Source of the DNA: Bacteroidota bacterium
GTDB lineage: Bacteria > Bacteroidota > Bacteroidia > Flavobacteriales_D > Crocinitomicaceae
DNA: 64,000 nt
Assembly (NCBI GenBank): GCA_016866255.1
Contig: VGMY01000001.1
Coordinates: 62,001-126,000, forward strand
Direction of reading: 5' to 3'
Position 1 is the first letter of the stretch; every line of letters begins with the position of its first letter. Below are positions 7,726-16,669 of the stretch, in pieces. Under the pieces are notes generated by a model. It worked only from the letters and a program-made list of their open reading frames with translations. It was not told where the DNA came from and did not search any database. The translations under genes and the position numbers were made by a program.

Positions 7726-9092
7726 GTCAAAAGGTAAATACGGCAAAAGGAACGCGTGATTATCTCCCCGTGGAAGTGCGCAAGCGTGAGTATATTTTCA
7801 AGGCTATCTCGGAAGCTTTTCAACGTTATGGATATGAATCCATTGAAACCCCCAGTTTTGAATTGTCCGGTACTTTGCTCGGTAAATATGGCGAAGAAGG
7901 AGATCGATTGATATTTCGTATTTTAAATTCAGGAGAAAAGCTGAACAAGGCCGATTTGGAGGCGCTTCAAAACGGTCAATTGGGGAAATTTGCAAATTCA
8001 CTTTCTGAAAAAGCATTGCGATACGATCTTACCGTACCTTTTGCGCGTTTTGTGGCGCAACACCAGAACGAGCTTACCTTTCCGTTTAAACGCTACCAAA
8101 TTCAACCGGTCTGGCGTGCCGACAGACCTCAACACGGACGTTATCAAGAATTTTATCAGTGCGATGGCGATGTGGTTGGTTCAGATTCCCTGCGCAATGA
8201 GGTAGAATTACTTCAAATCATACAGCAGGTCTTACAAGGTTTAAAGTTGCCGGGGTTCACCATTAAATTGAATAACCGAAAGGTGTTGGCGGGCATTGCC
8301 CAAGTTTGTGGCGTGGAGCAAGAGCTCAGCGCTCTCTTGGTAACCCTCGACAAATTCGATAAAATTGAAAAACAAGGCGTTAAGGACGAATTAACCTTAA
8401 AAGGTTTCTCCTCCCAAGTTTTGGATAAAATCGAACCCCTATTTCAACTGCAAGGAGACTTTGAGGAACGTGTGCTCCAGATGCGGGTTTTCTTATCGGG
8501 CAATGAGTTGGGATTGAAAGGCCTTGAGGAGTTGTCATACGTACATTCCAAATTGAAGGATTTTTTACCAGAACGAGAGATCATTGAGTTTGATGTAACT
8601 CTTGCCAGAGGCCTAAATTATTACACGGGAATTATCATAGAGGTTAAAGCGCATTCGGTTCAAATGGGAAGCATTTGCGCAGGTGGACGTTACGACGATT
8701 TAACCGCCTTATTCGGTTTAAAGGGGCTATCGGGAGTCGGTATTTCTTTCGGAGCAGATCGGATTTACGATGTGTTAAATACCCTGAATTTATTTCCCGA
8801 AAGCCTGAACATGGGGCCTGAAATTTTATTTTTACATTTTTCAGAGAAGCACGTAGACCAGTGCGATATTTGGGCGAAATATTTGCGAGAACGTCGCAAA
8901 AAGGTTGAAGTTTATCCAAGTGCAGTAAAACTTCAAAAACAATTGAAATATGCGAATGATCGCGGAATAAAGTGGGTGGTTTTTTACGGAGACGAGGAGG
9001 CGGCTAAGCAGCAGCTCATTCTCAAAGACATGATCACCGGAGATCAAAGGACCTACAACGCGGATTCCTGGCTTACAGATTGGCTTGGGTAA
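7722..9092 (+). CDS. hisS: histidine--tRNA ligase
   Basis: 456 residues, a class II aminoacyl-tRNA synthetase that charges tRNA-His. The sequence starts with the family motif GTRDYLPVE. It carries the HisRS signatures ALRYDLTVPFARFVAQ (motif 2 region), LARGLNYYTG (HisA) and CAGGRYDDL (HisB), and motif 3 GVGISFGADRIYDVL with its Arg. The C-terminal anticodon-binding domain is present. The 3' end overlaps a convergent phosphodiesterase gene by 40 bases. Confidence 0.97.
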   Translation: MSQKVNTAKGTRDYLPVEVRKREYIFKAISEAFQRYGYESIETPSFELSGTLLGKYGEEGDRLIFRILNSGEKLNKADLEALQNGQLGKFANSLSEKALRYDLTVPFARFVAQHQNELTFPFKRYQIQPVWRADRPQHGRYQEFYQCDGDVVGSDSLRNEVELLQIIQQVLQGLKLPGFTIKLNNRKVLAGIAQVCGVEQELSALLVTLDKFDKIEKQGVKDELTLKGFSSQVLDKIEPLFQLQGDFEERVLQMRVFLSGNELGLKGLEELSYVHSKLKDFLPEREIIEFDVTLARGLNYYTGIIIEVKAHSVQMGSICAGGRYDDLTALFGLKGLSGVGISFGADRIYDVLNTLNLFPESLNMGPEILFLHFSEKHVDQCDIWAKYLRERRKKVEVYPSAVKLQKQLKYANDRGIKWVVFYGDEEAAKQQLILKDMITGDQRTYNADSWLTDWLG

Positions 9093-9577
9093 CGGGGCAG
9101 TTCAATGACTTCGAACTTCGTACATTTTCGATCAAGGATGGAAAACCGAAACAAGGTCCTTATTTTGTGAAATCCTTTGATACCGCAAGACCCCGGATTC
9201 ATCCAGAGCAATTGACTTCTCGCATCGAACTGAACCAAAGCCAGGTGCGAATGTCCACAAATGAACAGATCTGGTTTTTCACGTTTAATCCTATCATTTA
9301 CCCCTGCCGGTACCTTGCCCGGACGTCCACCGATATGGGTCATCAGAATTTTCAAGCCGTCGATTTCGAATACCTGAAAGTCAGGTACAGTTCTTCGAAT
9401 TTTAGCGTCGTCAATATTGCCATAAACGAAACGACAAGGTTTAATTTTGGATAATTGGTCAATGACCGATAGCGAGCCAATATCCCCGGCATGCCATATT
9501 TCATTGACATCCTGTAAGTAGGGGAGCACATCGCAGAGTAAATCCCCGTGAGTGTCTGAGAGTAAGGCGATTCGCAT
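9053..9577 (-). CDS. YfcE/MJ0936-type metallophosphoesterase
   Basis: 174 residues of the calcineurin-like phosphoesterase superfamily. Metal-binding motifs are in order: LLSDTHGD (residues 6-13), HAGDIG, VYGNIDDA (GNxD), MTHIGG and ICGHSHLA (GHSH), followed by NPGSCG. This is the YfcE/MJ0936 group of small phosphodiesterases with metal-dependent activity on model phosphodiesters; the natural substrate is uncertain. The last 40 bases run antisense into the end of hisS. Upstream, 3 bases separate it from the ABC exporter gene, so the two probably share a transcript. Confidence 0.9.
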   Translation of the reverse strand: MRIALLSDTHGDLLCDVLPYLQDVNEIWHAGDIGSLSVIDQLSKIKPCRFVYGNIDDAKIRRTVPDFQVFEIDGLKILMTHIGGRPGKVPAGVNDRIKREKPDLFICGHSHLALVQFDARSQLLWMNPGSCGIKGFHKIRTLFRFSILDRKCTKFEVIELPRYPSQSVSQESAL

Positions 9578-9580
9578 TTT

Positions 9581-11335
9581 TTAAACTCCTGAATTTTCCT
9601 TGTTTTGTTGTTGTACAAAGTCGTAATACAATCCTTTACGCTTCATCAGTTCCTCTGGATTTCCATACTCAACACACTGCCCTTCGTGCAAGACAAGGAT
9701 ATTATCGCAATTTCGCAGGGTGGAAGTTCGGTGGCTTACCGTGATCACGCTGGGCTTGAAGGGTAAATTTTTGAGCTGATTTAAAATCACTTCCTCTGTT
9801 TCTGTATCGACCGCTGAAAGACAATCATCGAGAATTAGCAAGGTGGGAAAACGAACCAAAGCGCGTGCAATGCTGATGCGTTGTTTTTGTCCACCGCTCA
9901 GGTTAACGCCGATTTCCCCTAACACCGTATCCAACCCTTCAGGAAATTCTTGAATGTTGTGCCAAACGTGGGCCATTTTGAGCGCTTCAATTACCGTGGT
10001 GTCGTCTATCGGTTCAGGGCACCCAAAGGTGACGTTATTTCGAATGGTATCCGAGAAAAGAAATACATCCTGAGGCACCAGTGCGATTTTGCTTCGATAG
10101 TCTTGGAGGTTAATTTTATCCAAGCGTTGATCTTCTACATAGATCGTTCCTCCGTTGATATCAATTTGACGAGCAAGCGCTGCGATGATGCTGCTCTTAC
10201 CGCTCCCCGTTTTTCCCAAAACGCCGAGTTGCTCTCCTGATTTAATCTCAAAAGACAACTCATTGAGGGCCTTAATTCCCGTATTCTCGTAGGTTAACGC
10301 TACTTTTTCAAATCGCAGATTTCCTTTAAATTCGAATGGCGCGAGCGAGGGATTGACGATTTCTGGCTCGGCCGATAAAAATTCATTAATCCTTTGTTGG
10401 GAGGCCTCTGCTCTTTGAATGATGGAGGTCACCCAGCCGATGGATACGAAGGGCCAGGTGAGGTTATTTACGTAAAATAAAAATGCAACAATAGAACCTA
10501 AAGACAACTGATGGTTTTCTGTAAGTACGGCGCCAACGTAAATGACTAAGAGCGTGCTTGCGCCAATTAGTAAAAGAATGGTGGGCATAAACAGTGCGTT
10601 GATTAAGACCAAACGCATGCTTTTTGTTTTATAGGTTTCCGCTGCATTTTTTAACTTGTTTTGGGCGCTTTCAGTCTGGTTATAGGCTTTTATCAATCGA
10701 ATGTTAACGAAAGTTTCTTGAGCTATGGTGGTAAGGTTGGATTGCTCCTCCTGAACGTGTTTACTGGATAAATTAATGCGATTGGAAACGCGGTAAATGA
10801 GGTAAGACATCAGAGGAAGGGGCAACAAAGCAAAAAAGGCCAGCGTAGAGTTGATTTTAAACATTTGATAAATGCTCATAACGGACAGTACGATTAGGTT
10901 AATGGAGTACATGACTCCCGGCCCCAAATACATTCGAACTTGGCTGATATCCTCTGAAATACGATTCATGAGGTCACCTATTCGATTCTTCTTATAGAAT
11001 GCGTTATCCAACGTTAAGTAGTGTTTGAAAACTTCGTTCTTCAAGTCATACTCGATGCGTCGTGACATGATAATGATGGTTTGACGCATTAAAAAAAGAA
11101 AAAATCCTTTGCCGATAGACAGCATCAAATAAAGGCCCCCAATTCGAAGCGCAAGCCATAAAGCGTTTTCGAGTTGGTTTGAGAATCCCGAAGCGCTTAA
11201 CTCATCAATGCTCTCTTGGACATAACGGGGCATTTGAACCCCGAAGTAATTGCTCAAGATGGTAAACAAGGTACCCAAGAGAAAGTGCCATTTGTATTGG
11301 ATAAAATATTTGTTCAGCCTCTTTAAATGCCTCAT
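9581..11335 (-). CDS. ABC transporter, fused permease and ATPase (MsbA/multidrug-export type)
   Basis: 584 residues with an N-terminal six-helix membrane domain (about 1-320) and a C-terminal nucleotide-binding domain. Visible motifs are Walker A GKTGSGKSS, Q-loop VPQDVFLF, signature LSGGQKQRISIARAL, Walker B LLILDDCLSAVD and the switch histidine in VSHRTS. The half-transporter would work as a homodimer in the inner membrane, or as a heterodimer with another subunit. Substrate could be lipid or drug and cannot be decided. A TACCTTTG promoter element lies upstream at 11370-11377. Confidence 0.93.
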   Translation of the reverse strand: MRHLKRLNKYFIQYKWHFLLGTLFTILSNYFGVQMPRYVQESIDELSASGFSNQLENALWLALRIGGLYLMLSIGKGFFLFLMRQTIIIMSRRIEYDLKNEVFKHYLTLDNAFYKKNRIGDLMNRISEDISQVRMYLGPGVMYSINLIVLSVMSIYQMFKINSTLAFFALLPLPLMSYLIYRVSNRINLSSKHVQEEQSNLTTIAQETFVNIRLIKAYNQTESAQNKLKNAAETYKTKSMRLVLINALFMPTILLLIGASTLLVIYVGAVLTENHQLSLGSIVAFLFYVNNLTWPFVSIGWVTSIIQRAEASQQRINEFLSAEPEIVNPSLAPFEFKGNLRFEKVALTYENTGIKALNELSFEIKSGEQLGVLGKTGSGKSSIIAALARQIDINGGTIYVEDQRLDKINLQDYRSKIALVPQDVFLFSDTIRNNVTFGCPEPIDDTTVIEALKMAHVWHNIQEFPEGLDTVLGEIGVNLSGGQKQRISIARALVRFPTLLILDDCLSAVDTETEEVILNQLKNLPFKPSVITVSHRTSTLRNCDNILVLHEGQCVEYGNPEELMKRKGLYYDFVQQQNKENSGV

Positions 11336-11369
11336 TCGATATAATTGCTAATTTTACACGCGTCAAGTA

Positions 11370-11377
11370 CAAAGGTA
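11370..11377 (-). promoter_or_regulatory. TACCTTTG -7 element before the ABC exporter
   Basis: The minus strand reads TACCTTTG, a TAnnTTTG match 34 bases before the exporter ATG. It lies inside a small inverted repeat (CAAAG GTA CTTTG, 11370-11382) in the divergent region between the exporter and the dehydrogenase. The repeat could be an operator or chance. Confidence 0.4.
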
Positions 11378-11416
11378 CTTTGGAAACAGGTTAAGTTCAC
11401 CGATTGACAGAATTTT

Positions 11417-12505
11417 ATGGATAAAAATCAAACTACAGTTCCATCTGAAAAGGTTTTAAATCCTTTGGAGACTATGCAACGCATGGGCCACGAGCAATTG
11501 GTTTTCTGTAACGACGCTGAGACAGGTTTACGCGCAATTATTTCGATTCACAACACGGTTTTGGGCCCTGCACTTGGAGGGACTAGGATGTGGATGTACG
11601 AAAGGGAAGCAGACGCAGTGATGGATGTTTTAAGGCTTTCAAGGGGGATGACTTACAAGAACGCGATTTCCAATTTGGATTTAGGAGGAGGTAAGGCGGT
11701 CATTATTGGTGACTCAAGGACTATGAAGTCAGAGGCGCTCTTTCGGCGCTTTGGTCAATTTGTCGACTCGCTTTCGGGGAAGTACATAACTGCCGAGGAC
11801 GTTGGTATTAATCCAAACGACATGGTTCATGTGAGCAAGGAAACCAAAAATGTGGTGGGCCTTCCCGGAAAAAGCGGCGATCCTTCGCCAGTAACAGCTT
11901 ACGGAGTTTACATGGGGATGAAGGCCTGCGCTGCCGCACTCCGTGGAAATGATTCTTTAAAAAATTTGAAAATTGCGGTTCAAGGAGTCGGGCACGTTGG
12001 AAGATACCTGGTGCAACATTTAACGGCGGAAGGGGCAGAATTGTACATAACGGATATTCATCAGGAGACCCTCAAAGAAGTGGCTCGGGAATTTGGGGCT
12101 ATCGCAGTCGACCCCAAGGACATTTACAACGTTGCCATGGATATTTACGCTCCTTGTGCCTTGGGCGCCACGTTGAACGATGAAAATCTCGAAAAATTAT
12201 CCTGTAGCATAATTGCCGGTGCGGCCAATAACCAGTTGGAGGATGAGGAGCGGCATGGTCAACTGCTCATGGATAAAGGAATCATCTACGCTCCTGATTT
12301 CGCCATCAATGCCGGCGGCGTTATCAATTGTTTTTCCGAGGTATCCGGAAAAAGTCAGGAATGGTCTCAGCAAAAAGCTGAGGAAATTTATCAAACCATT
12401 ATTGAAATTCTTCGTCGGGCAGCAATTCAAAAAGTGCCGTCCTATAAAATCGCAAACCAAATGGCTGAGGAGCGGTTGAGGCAGCGCGGCAGTTTGAACG
12501 CTTAA
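11417..12505 (+). CDS. Glu/Leu/Phe/Val dehydrogenase family (leucine-dehydrogenase-like)
   Basis: 362 residues of the amino-acid dehydrogenase superfamily; it oxidatively deaminates an amino acid with NAD(P)+. The N-terminal substrate domain has LGPALGGTRMW and the glycine-rich LDLGGGKAVII with the catalytic Lys, followed by TAEDVGINPNDM. The Rossmann domain has the VQGVGHVGRYL nucleotide-binding loop. Length and the LGPALGG.R.W motif favour the leucine/phenylalanine/valine group (about 360 residues) over glutamate dehydrogenase (about 450). Specificity for leucine is likely but not proven. It stands alone, 12 bases ahead of nusB, and may be cotranscribed with it. Confidence 0.88.
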   Translation: MDKNQTTVPSEKVLNPLETMQRMGHEQLVFCNDAETGLRAIISIHNTVLGPALGGTRMWMYEREADAVMDVLRLSRGMTYKNAISNLDLGGGKAVIIGDSRTMKSEALFRRFGQFVDSLSGKYITAEDVGINPNDMVHVSKETKNVVGLPGKSGDPSPVTAYGVYMGMKACAAALRGNDSLKNLKIAVQGVGHVGRYLVQHLTAEGAELYITDIHQETLKEVAREFGAIAVDPKDIYNVAMDIYAPCALGATLNDENLEKLSCSIIAGAANNQLEDEERHGQLLMDKGIIYAPDFAINAGGVINCFSEVSGKSQEWSQQKAEEIYQTIIEILRRAAIQKVPSYKIANQMAEERLRQRGSLNA

Positions 12506-12517
12506 ATAGTTTTCGCT

Positions 12518-13468
12518 ATGTTAAATCGTCGACATCTTCGAATTAAGGTACTGCAAATTTTATATTCGTTTTATCAAAACGGTGCAAGTAAAGACCTTTC
12601 CCACTTGCAAAAGGAATTGACCATTTCGTTGGAGAGAATGTACGATATGTATTTGTACTTGCTGTTGGCATTTGAACAAATGGTAGGTGCTGCAGAGAAC
12701 CGAATTGAGGACAGGCGAAAAAAAATCAGGCCTACTCGAGAGGATCTGAATCCCAATTTAAGGTTTGTTAAGAATACGGTTTTTGCCAAAGTCGGAAAGT
12801 CGACAGCGCTTCAATCCCTTTCCAAGCATCGCAAAGTAAATTGGGAAGGCGTTGAATATCAGGAAATGTTTAAGAAAATGTTCCTTGCCAGCACCGAAAC
12901 AGAAAACTACTGCTTGTATATGTTAAACGAGGACCCTATGTTTTACAACGATGTGCAATTTGCTACGCATTATTTCAAGGAGTCCATCGCCAATAGTACG
13001 ATTTTACAACATTTTTTTGAGGAGCAAAGCATTTATTGGGCGGATGATTTAGATCTCTGCTGTTCCATGGTAATCAAGTCCTTGAAATCCGTAGGACCGG
13101 AATCCCCTTTTACACCTTTACCCTTATTTAAAGAAAACGACGATGAAGCGGAATTCGCCCACGGACTAGTCGCCAAAACCATTCAACACGATCAAGAGTA
13201 CGAGGGGTTGATCGCAGAAACAGCATCAAATTGGGAAAAAGACCGCATCGCGAAGATGGATATGATTCTGTTGAAAATGGGTATCGCAGAATTATTAAAT
13301 TTTCCTAGCATTCCGATATCCGTAACCTTAAACGAGTGCATAGAAATTTCTAAATTTTACAGTACGCCGAAAAGCAATATCTTTATCAACGGAATTTTAG
13401 ATAATTTAGTGGCGAAATTCAAGGAGGAAAAGCGCTTGTTTAAAACAGGAAGAGGATTATTGAGTTGA
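12518..13468 (+). CDS. nusB: transcription antitermination factor NusB (long Bacteroidota form)
   Basis: 316 residues, about twice the length of E. coli NusB, as is usual in Bacteroidota. The N-terminus has MLNRRHLRIKVLQILYSF, and the conserved NusB core is in the last 110 residues: NWEKDRIAKMDMILLKMGIAE, PISVTLNECIEISKFYSTPKS and FINGILDNL. NusB binds boxA RNA with NusE (ribosomal protein S10) and supports rRNA transcription. The central segment is the lineage-specific expansion. DUF1573 and yajC genes follow within a few bases, a gene order I know from other Bacteroidota. Confidence 0.92.
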   Translation: MLNRRHLRIKVLQILYSFYQNGASKDLSHLQKELTISLERMYDMYLYLLLAFEQMVGAAENRIEDRRKKIRPTREDLNPNLRFVKNTVFAKVGKSTALQSLSKHRKVNWEGVEYQEMFKKMFLASTETENYCLYMLNEDPMFYNDVQFATHYFKESIANSTILQHFFEEQSIYWADDLDLCCSMVIKSLKSVGPESPFTPLPLFKENDDEAEFAHGLVAKTIQHDQEYEGLIAETASNWEKDRIAKMDMILLKMGIAELLNFPSIPISVTLNECIEISKFYSTPKSNIFINGILDNLVAKFKEEKRLFKTGRGLLS

Positions 13469-13471
13469 AAT

Positions 13472-13858
13472 ATGAAGGCATTATTATTTTTATCTGCGCT
13501 GGTTTTTTGCCTTGCATGTGAGGATAAGTCCATGGTGAGGGTAGGGCAGATGACCACAATGGAAGTCAATGAGGAGTACGACGCTGGTGTGGTAGTCAAG
13601 GGGGAGGTAGTAAAGGCGTCCTTCCTCGTAAAAAATACCGGAGACGCTCCCTTAGTAATCAGCGAGGTACGACCATCGTGTTCTTGCACGGTTGCTGAAA
13701 AGCCGAGCGAACCCATTGCTCCGGGCGCCACTACGACCATCGTTGCGAAAGTCGAAACTGCTAACGTTTCTGCAAAGAGCATCACCAAATCGGTAACCTT
13801 GGTTTCAAATACGAAAGGTTCCTTAAAAGTATTAGTAATAAAAGCAAAAATTAAGTAG
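13472..13858 (+). CDS. DUF1573 domain protein, probably exported or lipid-anchored
   Basis: 128 residues. The N-terminus MKALLFLSALVFCLACEDKS is a signal sequence ending in a cysteine that could be a lipobox, although Cys at position -3 is unusual. The rest is one DUF1573 immunoglobulin-like domain with the hallmark GEVVKASFLVKNTGDAPLVI and PSCSCTVAE, and the repeat end APGATTTI. Function is unknown; these domains occur in the periplasm or on the surface of Bacteroidota. It lies 3 bases after nusB and 2 bases before yajC, so it is in the same operon. Confidence 0.88.
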   Translation: MKALLFLSALVFCLACEDKSMVRVGQMTTMEVNEEYDAGVVVKGEVVKASFLVKNTGDAPLVISEVRPSCSCTVAEKPSEPIAPGATTTIVAKVETANVSAKSITKSVTLVSNTKGSLKVLVIKAKIK

Positions 13859-13860
13859 TT

Positions 13861-14142
13861 ATGCAACCAGGAAGTCCTATGAGTTCTTTAGTTATGATCG
13901 TTCTAATGTTGGTTATTTTTTATTTTTTTATGATCCGGCCGCAGGCCAAAAAACAAAAAGAACTTAAAAAATTTCGCGAGGGTTTAAAACCCGGCGACAA
14001 GGTTATAACGACCGGAGGAATCCATGGAAAAATTTTAGAGCTTACCGACACTACCGTTTTAATAAATTCCGAGGGGAGCAAGATACGGGTTGAATTGAAC
14101 CATGTTGTTCAAAGTCCCGAGGATGCTGTTTTGAACAAGTAA
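13861..14142 (+). CDS. yajC: preprotein translocase subunit YajC
   Basis: 93 residues. One N-terminal membrane helix (LVMIVLMLVIFYFFMI) is followed by the strictly family-like RPQAKKQKELKKF, GLKPGDKVITTGGIHGKI and VLINSEGSKIRVEL. YajC associates with SecDF at the inner membrane and modulates Sec export. No secDF is in the window. Fourth in the run starting at nusB if the upstream dehydrogenase is counted. Confidence 0.95.
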   Translation: MQPGSPMSSLVMIVLMLVIFYFFMIRPQAKKQKELKKFREGLKPGDKVITTGGIHGKILELTDTTVLINSEGSKIRVELNHVVQSPEDAVLNK

Positions 14143-14150
14143 CCCTTAAA

Positions 14151-14465
14151 ATGAGGAAAGGAATGCATTGGATATACCGTTGGTTCATACTTTTAATCCT
14201 GGCAAGCTTTAATTTGATTTCGTGCAAATCAAAGGTCTGTGAATGCGCGGACGCCCATATTAAAGCGGTTAAGGAAATCAATAATACAAAGGACCCGATT
14301 AAGAAAATCACCATTTTAGGCAAAAAAGAGTATCAAGCCATTTTCGAGGAATGTAACAAACTTACCCAAAAAATGACTCCCGAAGAATTACGGGCCTTTG
14401 AAGCTGAGTATGAACAATGTCCATCAATTCGGGAGTACGACAAAAAACGTAAAGCGGGGTTTTAG
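14151..14465 (+). CDS. small putative lipoprotein of unknown function
   Basis: 104 residues. The N-terminus has a basic start, a hydrophobic stretch (FILLILASFNLI) and a good lipobox LISC, with cysteine at about residue 25, so a lipid-anchored periplasmic or outer-membrane protein is likely. The mature part is charged and helical with further cysteines (KSKVCECAD, FEECNKL, YEQCPS). I do not recognise the family. It follows yajC by 8 bases and presumably shares the transcript. Confidence 0.7.
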   Translation: MRKGMHWIYRWFILLILASFNLISCKSKVCECADAHIKAVKEINNTKDPIKKITILGKKEYQAIFEECNKLTQKMTPEELRAFEAEYEQCPSIREYDKKRKAGF

Positions 14466-14487
14466 CGTGCTAATAAGAACTTTGCGA

Positions 14488-15345
14488 TTAAGTCGTTTTT
14501 CGAAGGTTCACCAAAAATCCGAAAATTGCAGCAGTGAAAAACATAATTAGGCTGTAGATAGCTGGTGGGATGCTCATCGCGCTGTTGTTCAAAACGTTGA
14601 GCGCTATAAAAATCGCCAAGGTGCCGTTGTGGATACCGATCTCCATACCTATGGCAATGGCTTGCTTTCTTTCTACCTTGAAAAGCATGGGTATGAAAAA
14701 TCCGACTGACATGCTGATGACATTAAAGAAAAGGGCCGCCAGCCCAACTTGTTGAAAATAGGTTCCGATATTTTCTTTTTCCTTCATCACCGCTCCTACA
14801 ATAACTAAAACAAGAAACAACGCAGAGAGGATTTTGACGGGTTTTTCCATTTTTTTGGAGAACATATGTGCTTTTGCGTTAATGAGCATACCCAAAGTAA
14901 CAGGGATCAGAATGATTAAAAAGACCTCTACTATTTTATGTAAAGGCATGAATATTTCTCCCGCTTTTCCAAACACTTGGAGTGACCAGCCGAGTATGAG
15001 CGGCAGGGTAAGTAGGGTTAAAACGCTGTTGATGGCGGTTAAGGTGATGTTGAGGGCTACGTCTCCCTTTGCCAAGTGGCTGTAAAGATTGGCTGTTGGA
15101 CCACCGGGAGATGCAGATAAAATCATGAGACCGATTGCAAGTTCCGGACCTAAACCGAAAATTTTTGTTATGCCCAAGCATACCACTGGAAGAATGATCA
15201 TTTGGCAAAAAAGACCAATAAATACGGCTTTTGGAAACTTTACAACACGTTGAAAATCGGTTACGGTGAGGGAAAGACCTAGACCTAGCATAATGATACT
15301 CAGCGCAATCGGCATGATTACCGTCAATAAATTTGTACTGCCCAT
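14488..15345 (-). CDS. bile acid:sodium symporter (BASS) family transporter
   Basis: 285 residues, almost entirely hydrophobic with 8-10 predicted membrane helices. BASS landmarks are visible: MLGLGLSLTVTDF in the first helix pair, ILSASPGGPTANLYSHLAKGDVALNITLTAINSVLTLLTLP (the sodium-binding SPGG crossover region) and IGIHNGTLAIFIAL in the second crossover. These proteins carry organic acids with sodium across the inner membrane; the substrate is unknown here. It ends convergent to the small lipoprotein gene with a 22-base gap. Confidence 0.9.
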   Translation of the reverse strand: MGSTNLLTVIMPIALSIIMLGLGLSLTVTDFQRVVKFPKAVFIGLFCQMIILPVVCLGITKIFGLGPELAIGLMILSASPGGPTANLYSHLAKGDVALNITLTAINSVLTLLTLPLILGWSLQVFGKAGEIFMPLHKIVEVFLIILIPVTLGMLINAKAHMFSKKMEKPVKILSALFLVLVIVGAVMKEKENIGTYFQQVGLAALFFNVISMSVGFFIPMLFKVERKQAIAIGMEIGIHNGTLAIFIALNVLNNSAMSIPPAIYSLIMFFTAAIFGFLVNLRKTT

Positions 15346-15426
15346 AACTTAATTCCTTAAAAAGCTAAAATACGAGGAATTGAGCAAATGGCAAGCAGGT
15401 ATTGAACCTTTGTGCACATATATCAT

Positions 15427-16611
15427 TTAGGTTAATTTCCCGGAACACCGGGCTCTTCGCTTTAATTCCTCACTGATCAATCCCAGTTCGCGTCCCGTTT
15501 GACCCGCAACGGAGGTGTTTTCATCTGCCCGACGCAACAAATAGGGGAGTACCTCTCTAACCGGTCCAAATGGAACATATTTGGCTACATTATAACCGGC
15601 ATTGGCCAGGTTGTAGGAGATGTGGTCGCTCATACCTAGGAGTTGAGCAAAAAAGAATTTCTCGTTGCTCTTATCTAATTGTTTTTCCTGCATGAGTTCA
15701 GCCAACAATAATGAGCTCTCTTCGTTGTGGGTTCCCGCACAAAACGCAAAATGTGCATGATGTTCTACCATAAAGCGAAGGGCCTGATTGTAATCGAAAT
15801 CAGTAGAGGGTTTATCGGCTTGAATTGGGGATGGGTATCCCAGCGCTCGTGCACGTTCACGTTCCTTTTCCATGTATGCGCCACGTACCAACTTTACCCC
15901 ATAAACAATTCCTGCCTTTCGCGACTTTTCAAGTTGTTCTTTTAAAAAAGACAAGCGATCGTGGCAATACATTTGAACGGTATTGTAGATGATTGCCCGT
16001 TGTTGGTTGTATTTACACATCATTTCCCAGGTCCACGCGTCTAAAACCGGTTGAATCCACGTCTCCTCAGCATCTAAAAACAGGCGTACCTGATGGAAAG
16101 CGGCAGCCTCGCAAATGCGTTCGAATCGGTTTTTAACGATTTGTATTTCGTCCATGGCAGTCTCAGTAGGGCGAATAGCAGGGTTGGAGGCCATTTCCAA
16201 TACATCAAAACGCCCCAATGCTGTGATTTTAAACACAGCAAAAGGAATCGTTTCTGATTCTTTAGCTTTCTCTATGGTCGAAAGGATAATTCGGGTGGTG
16301 TATTCAAAATCTTCGTCCGTTATCTTTCCCTCAACGGAATAATCCAATATGGTTCCAACCCCAAATTTTCCCAATTCTTCAATTCTGTTTTTGCACTCTT
16401 CGATGGTTTCTCCACCACAAAATTGCTTAAAAATCGTCGCTTTTATCAACCCTTTTATGGGCAATCTCAATTTAAGAAAAACGGGGGTTAATTGCTTCGC
16501 TGTTTTTACAATCCACGGATAGCTTACTACCTTAAAGAGCCAATAGGCGCGCCTTAAATCCTTTAGATTTTTAGACTGAAATGCGATCTCCGTATCGGTG
16601 AAATTAAGCAT
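15427..16611 (-). CDS. proline dehydrogenase (monofunctional)
   Basis: 394 residues of the FAD-dependent PRODH beta/alpha barrel, which oxidises L-proline to pyrroline-5-carboxylate as the first step of proline catabolism. Diagnostic motifs are FLDAEETWIQPVLD, GVKLVRGAYMEKERERA, the FCAGTHNEES strand, and RRADENTSVAGQTGREL near the C-terminus, where the paired Arg bind the proline carboxylate. There is no P5C-dehydrogenase domain, so it is not the PutA fusion. It is divergent from aroB, with only 58 bases between the chosen starts. Confidence 0.92.
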   Translation of the reverse strand: MLNFTDTEIAFQSKNLKDLRRAYWLFKVVSYPWIVKTAKQLTPVFLKLRLPIKGLIKATIFKQFCGGETIEECKNRIEELGKFGVGTILDYSVEGKITDEDFEYTTRIILSTIEKAKESETIPFAVFKITALGRFDVLEMASNPAIRPTETAMDEIQIVKNRFERICEAAAFHQVRLFLDAEETWIQPVLDAWTWEMMCKYNQQRAIIYNTVQMYCHDRLSFLKEQLEKSRKAGIVYGVKLVRGAYMEKERERARALGYPSPIQADKPSTDFDYNQALRFMVEHHAHFAFCAGTHNEESSLLLAELMQEKQLDKSNEKFFFAQLLGMSDHISYNLANAGYNVAKYVPFGPVREVLPYLLRRADENTSVAGQTGRELGLISEELKRRARCSGKLT

Positions 16612-16656
16612 GCGTAAAATTAACGCTTTTTACGAACGTTTCGCTCAGATTCTTAA

Positions 16657-16664
16657 TACCTTTG
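16657..16664 (+). promoter_or_regulatory. TACCTTTG -7 element before aroB
   Basis: An exact TAnnTTTG match ending 5 bases before the aroB ATG at 16670. It supports that start over the upstream in-frame ATG at 16610 and predicts a leaderless mRNA. Confidence 0.4.
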
Positions 16665-16669
16665 AGGGC

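Noticed and set aside
13357-13866. Open frame of 169 codons on the minus strand
   Set aside because: It lies antisense to nusB and the DUF1573 gene, both of which have strong family motifs; the translation has no recognisable domain.
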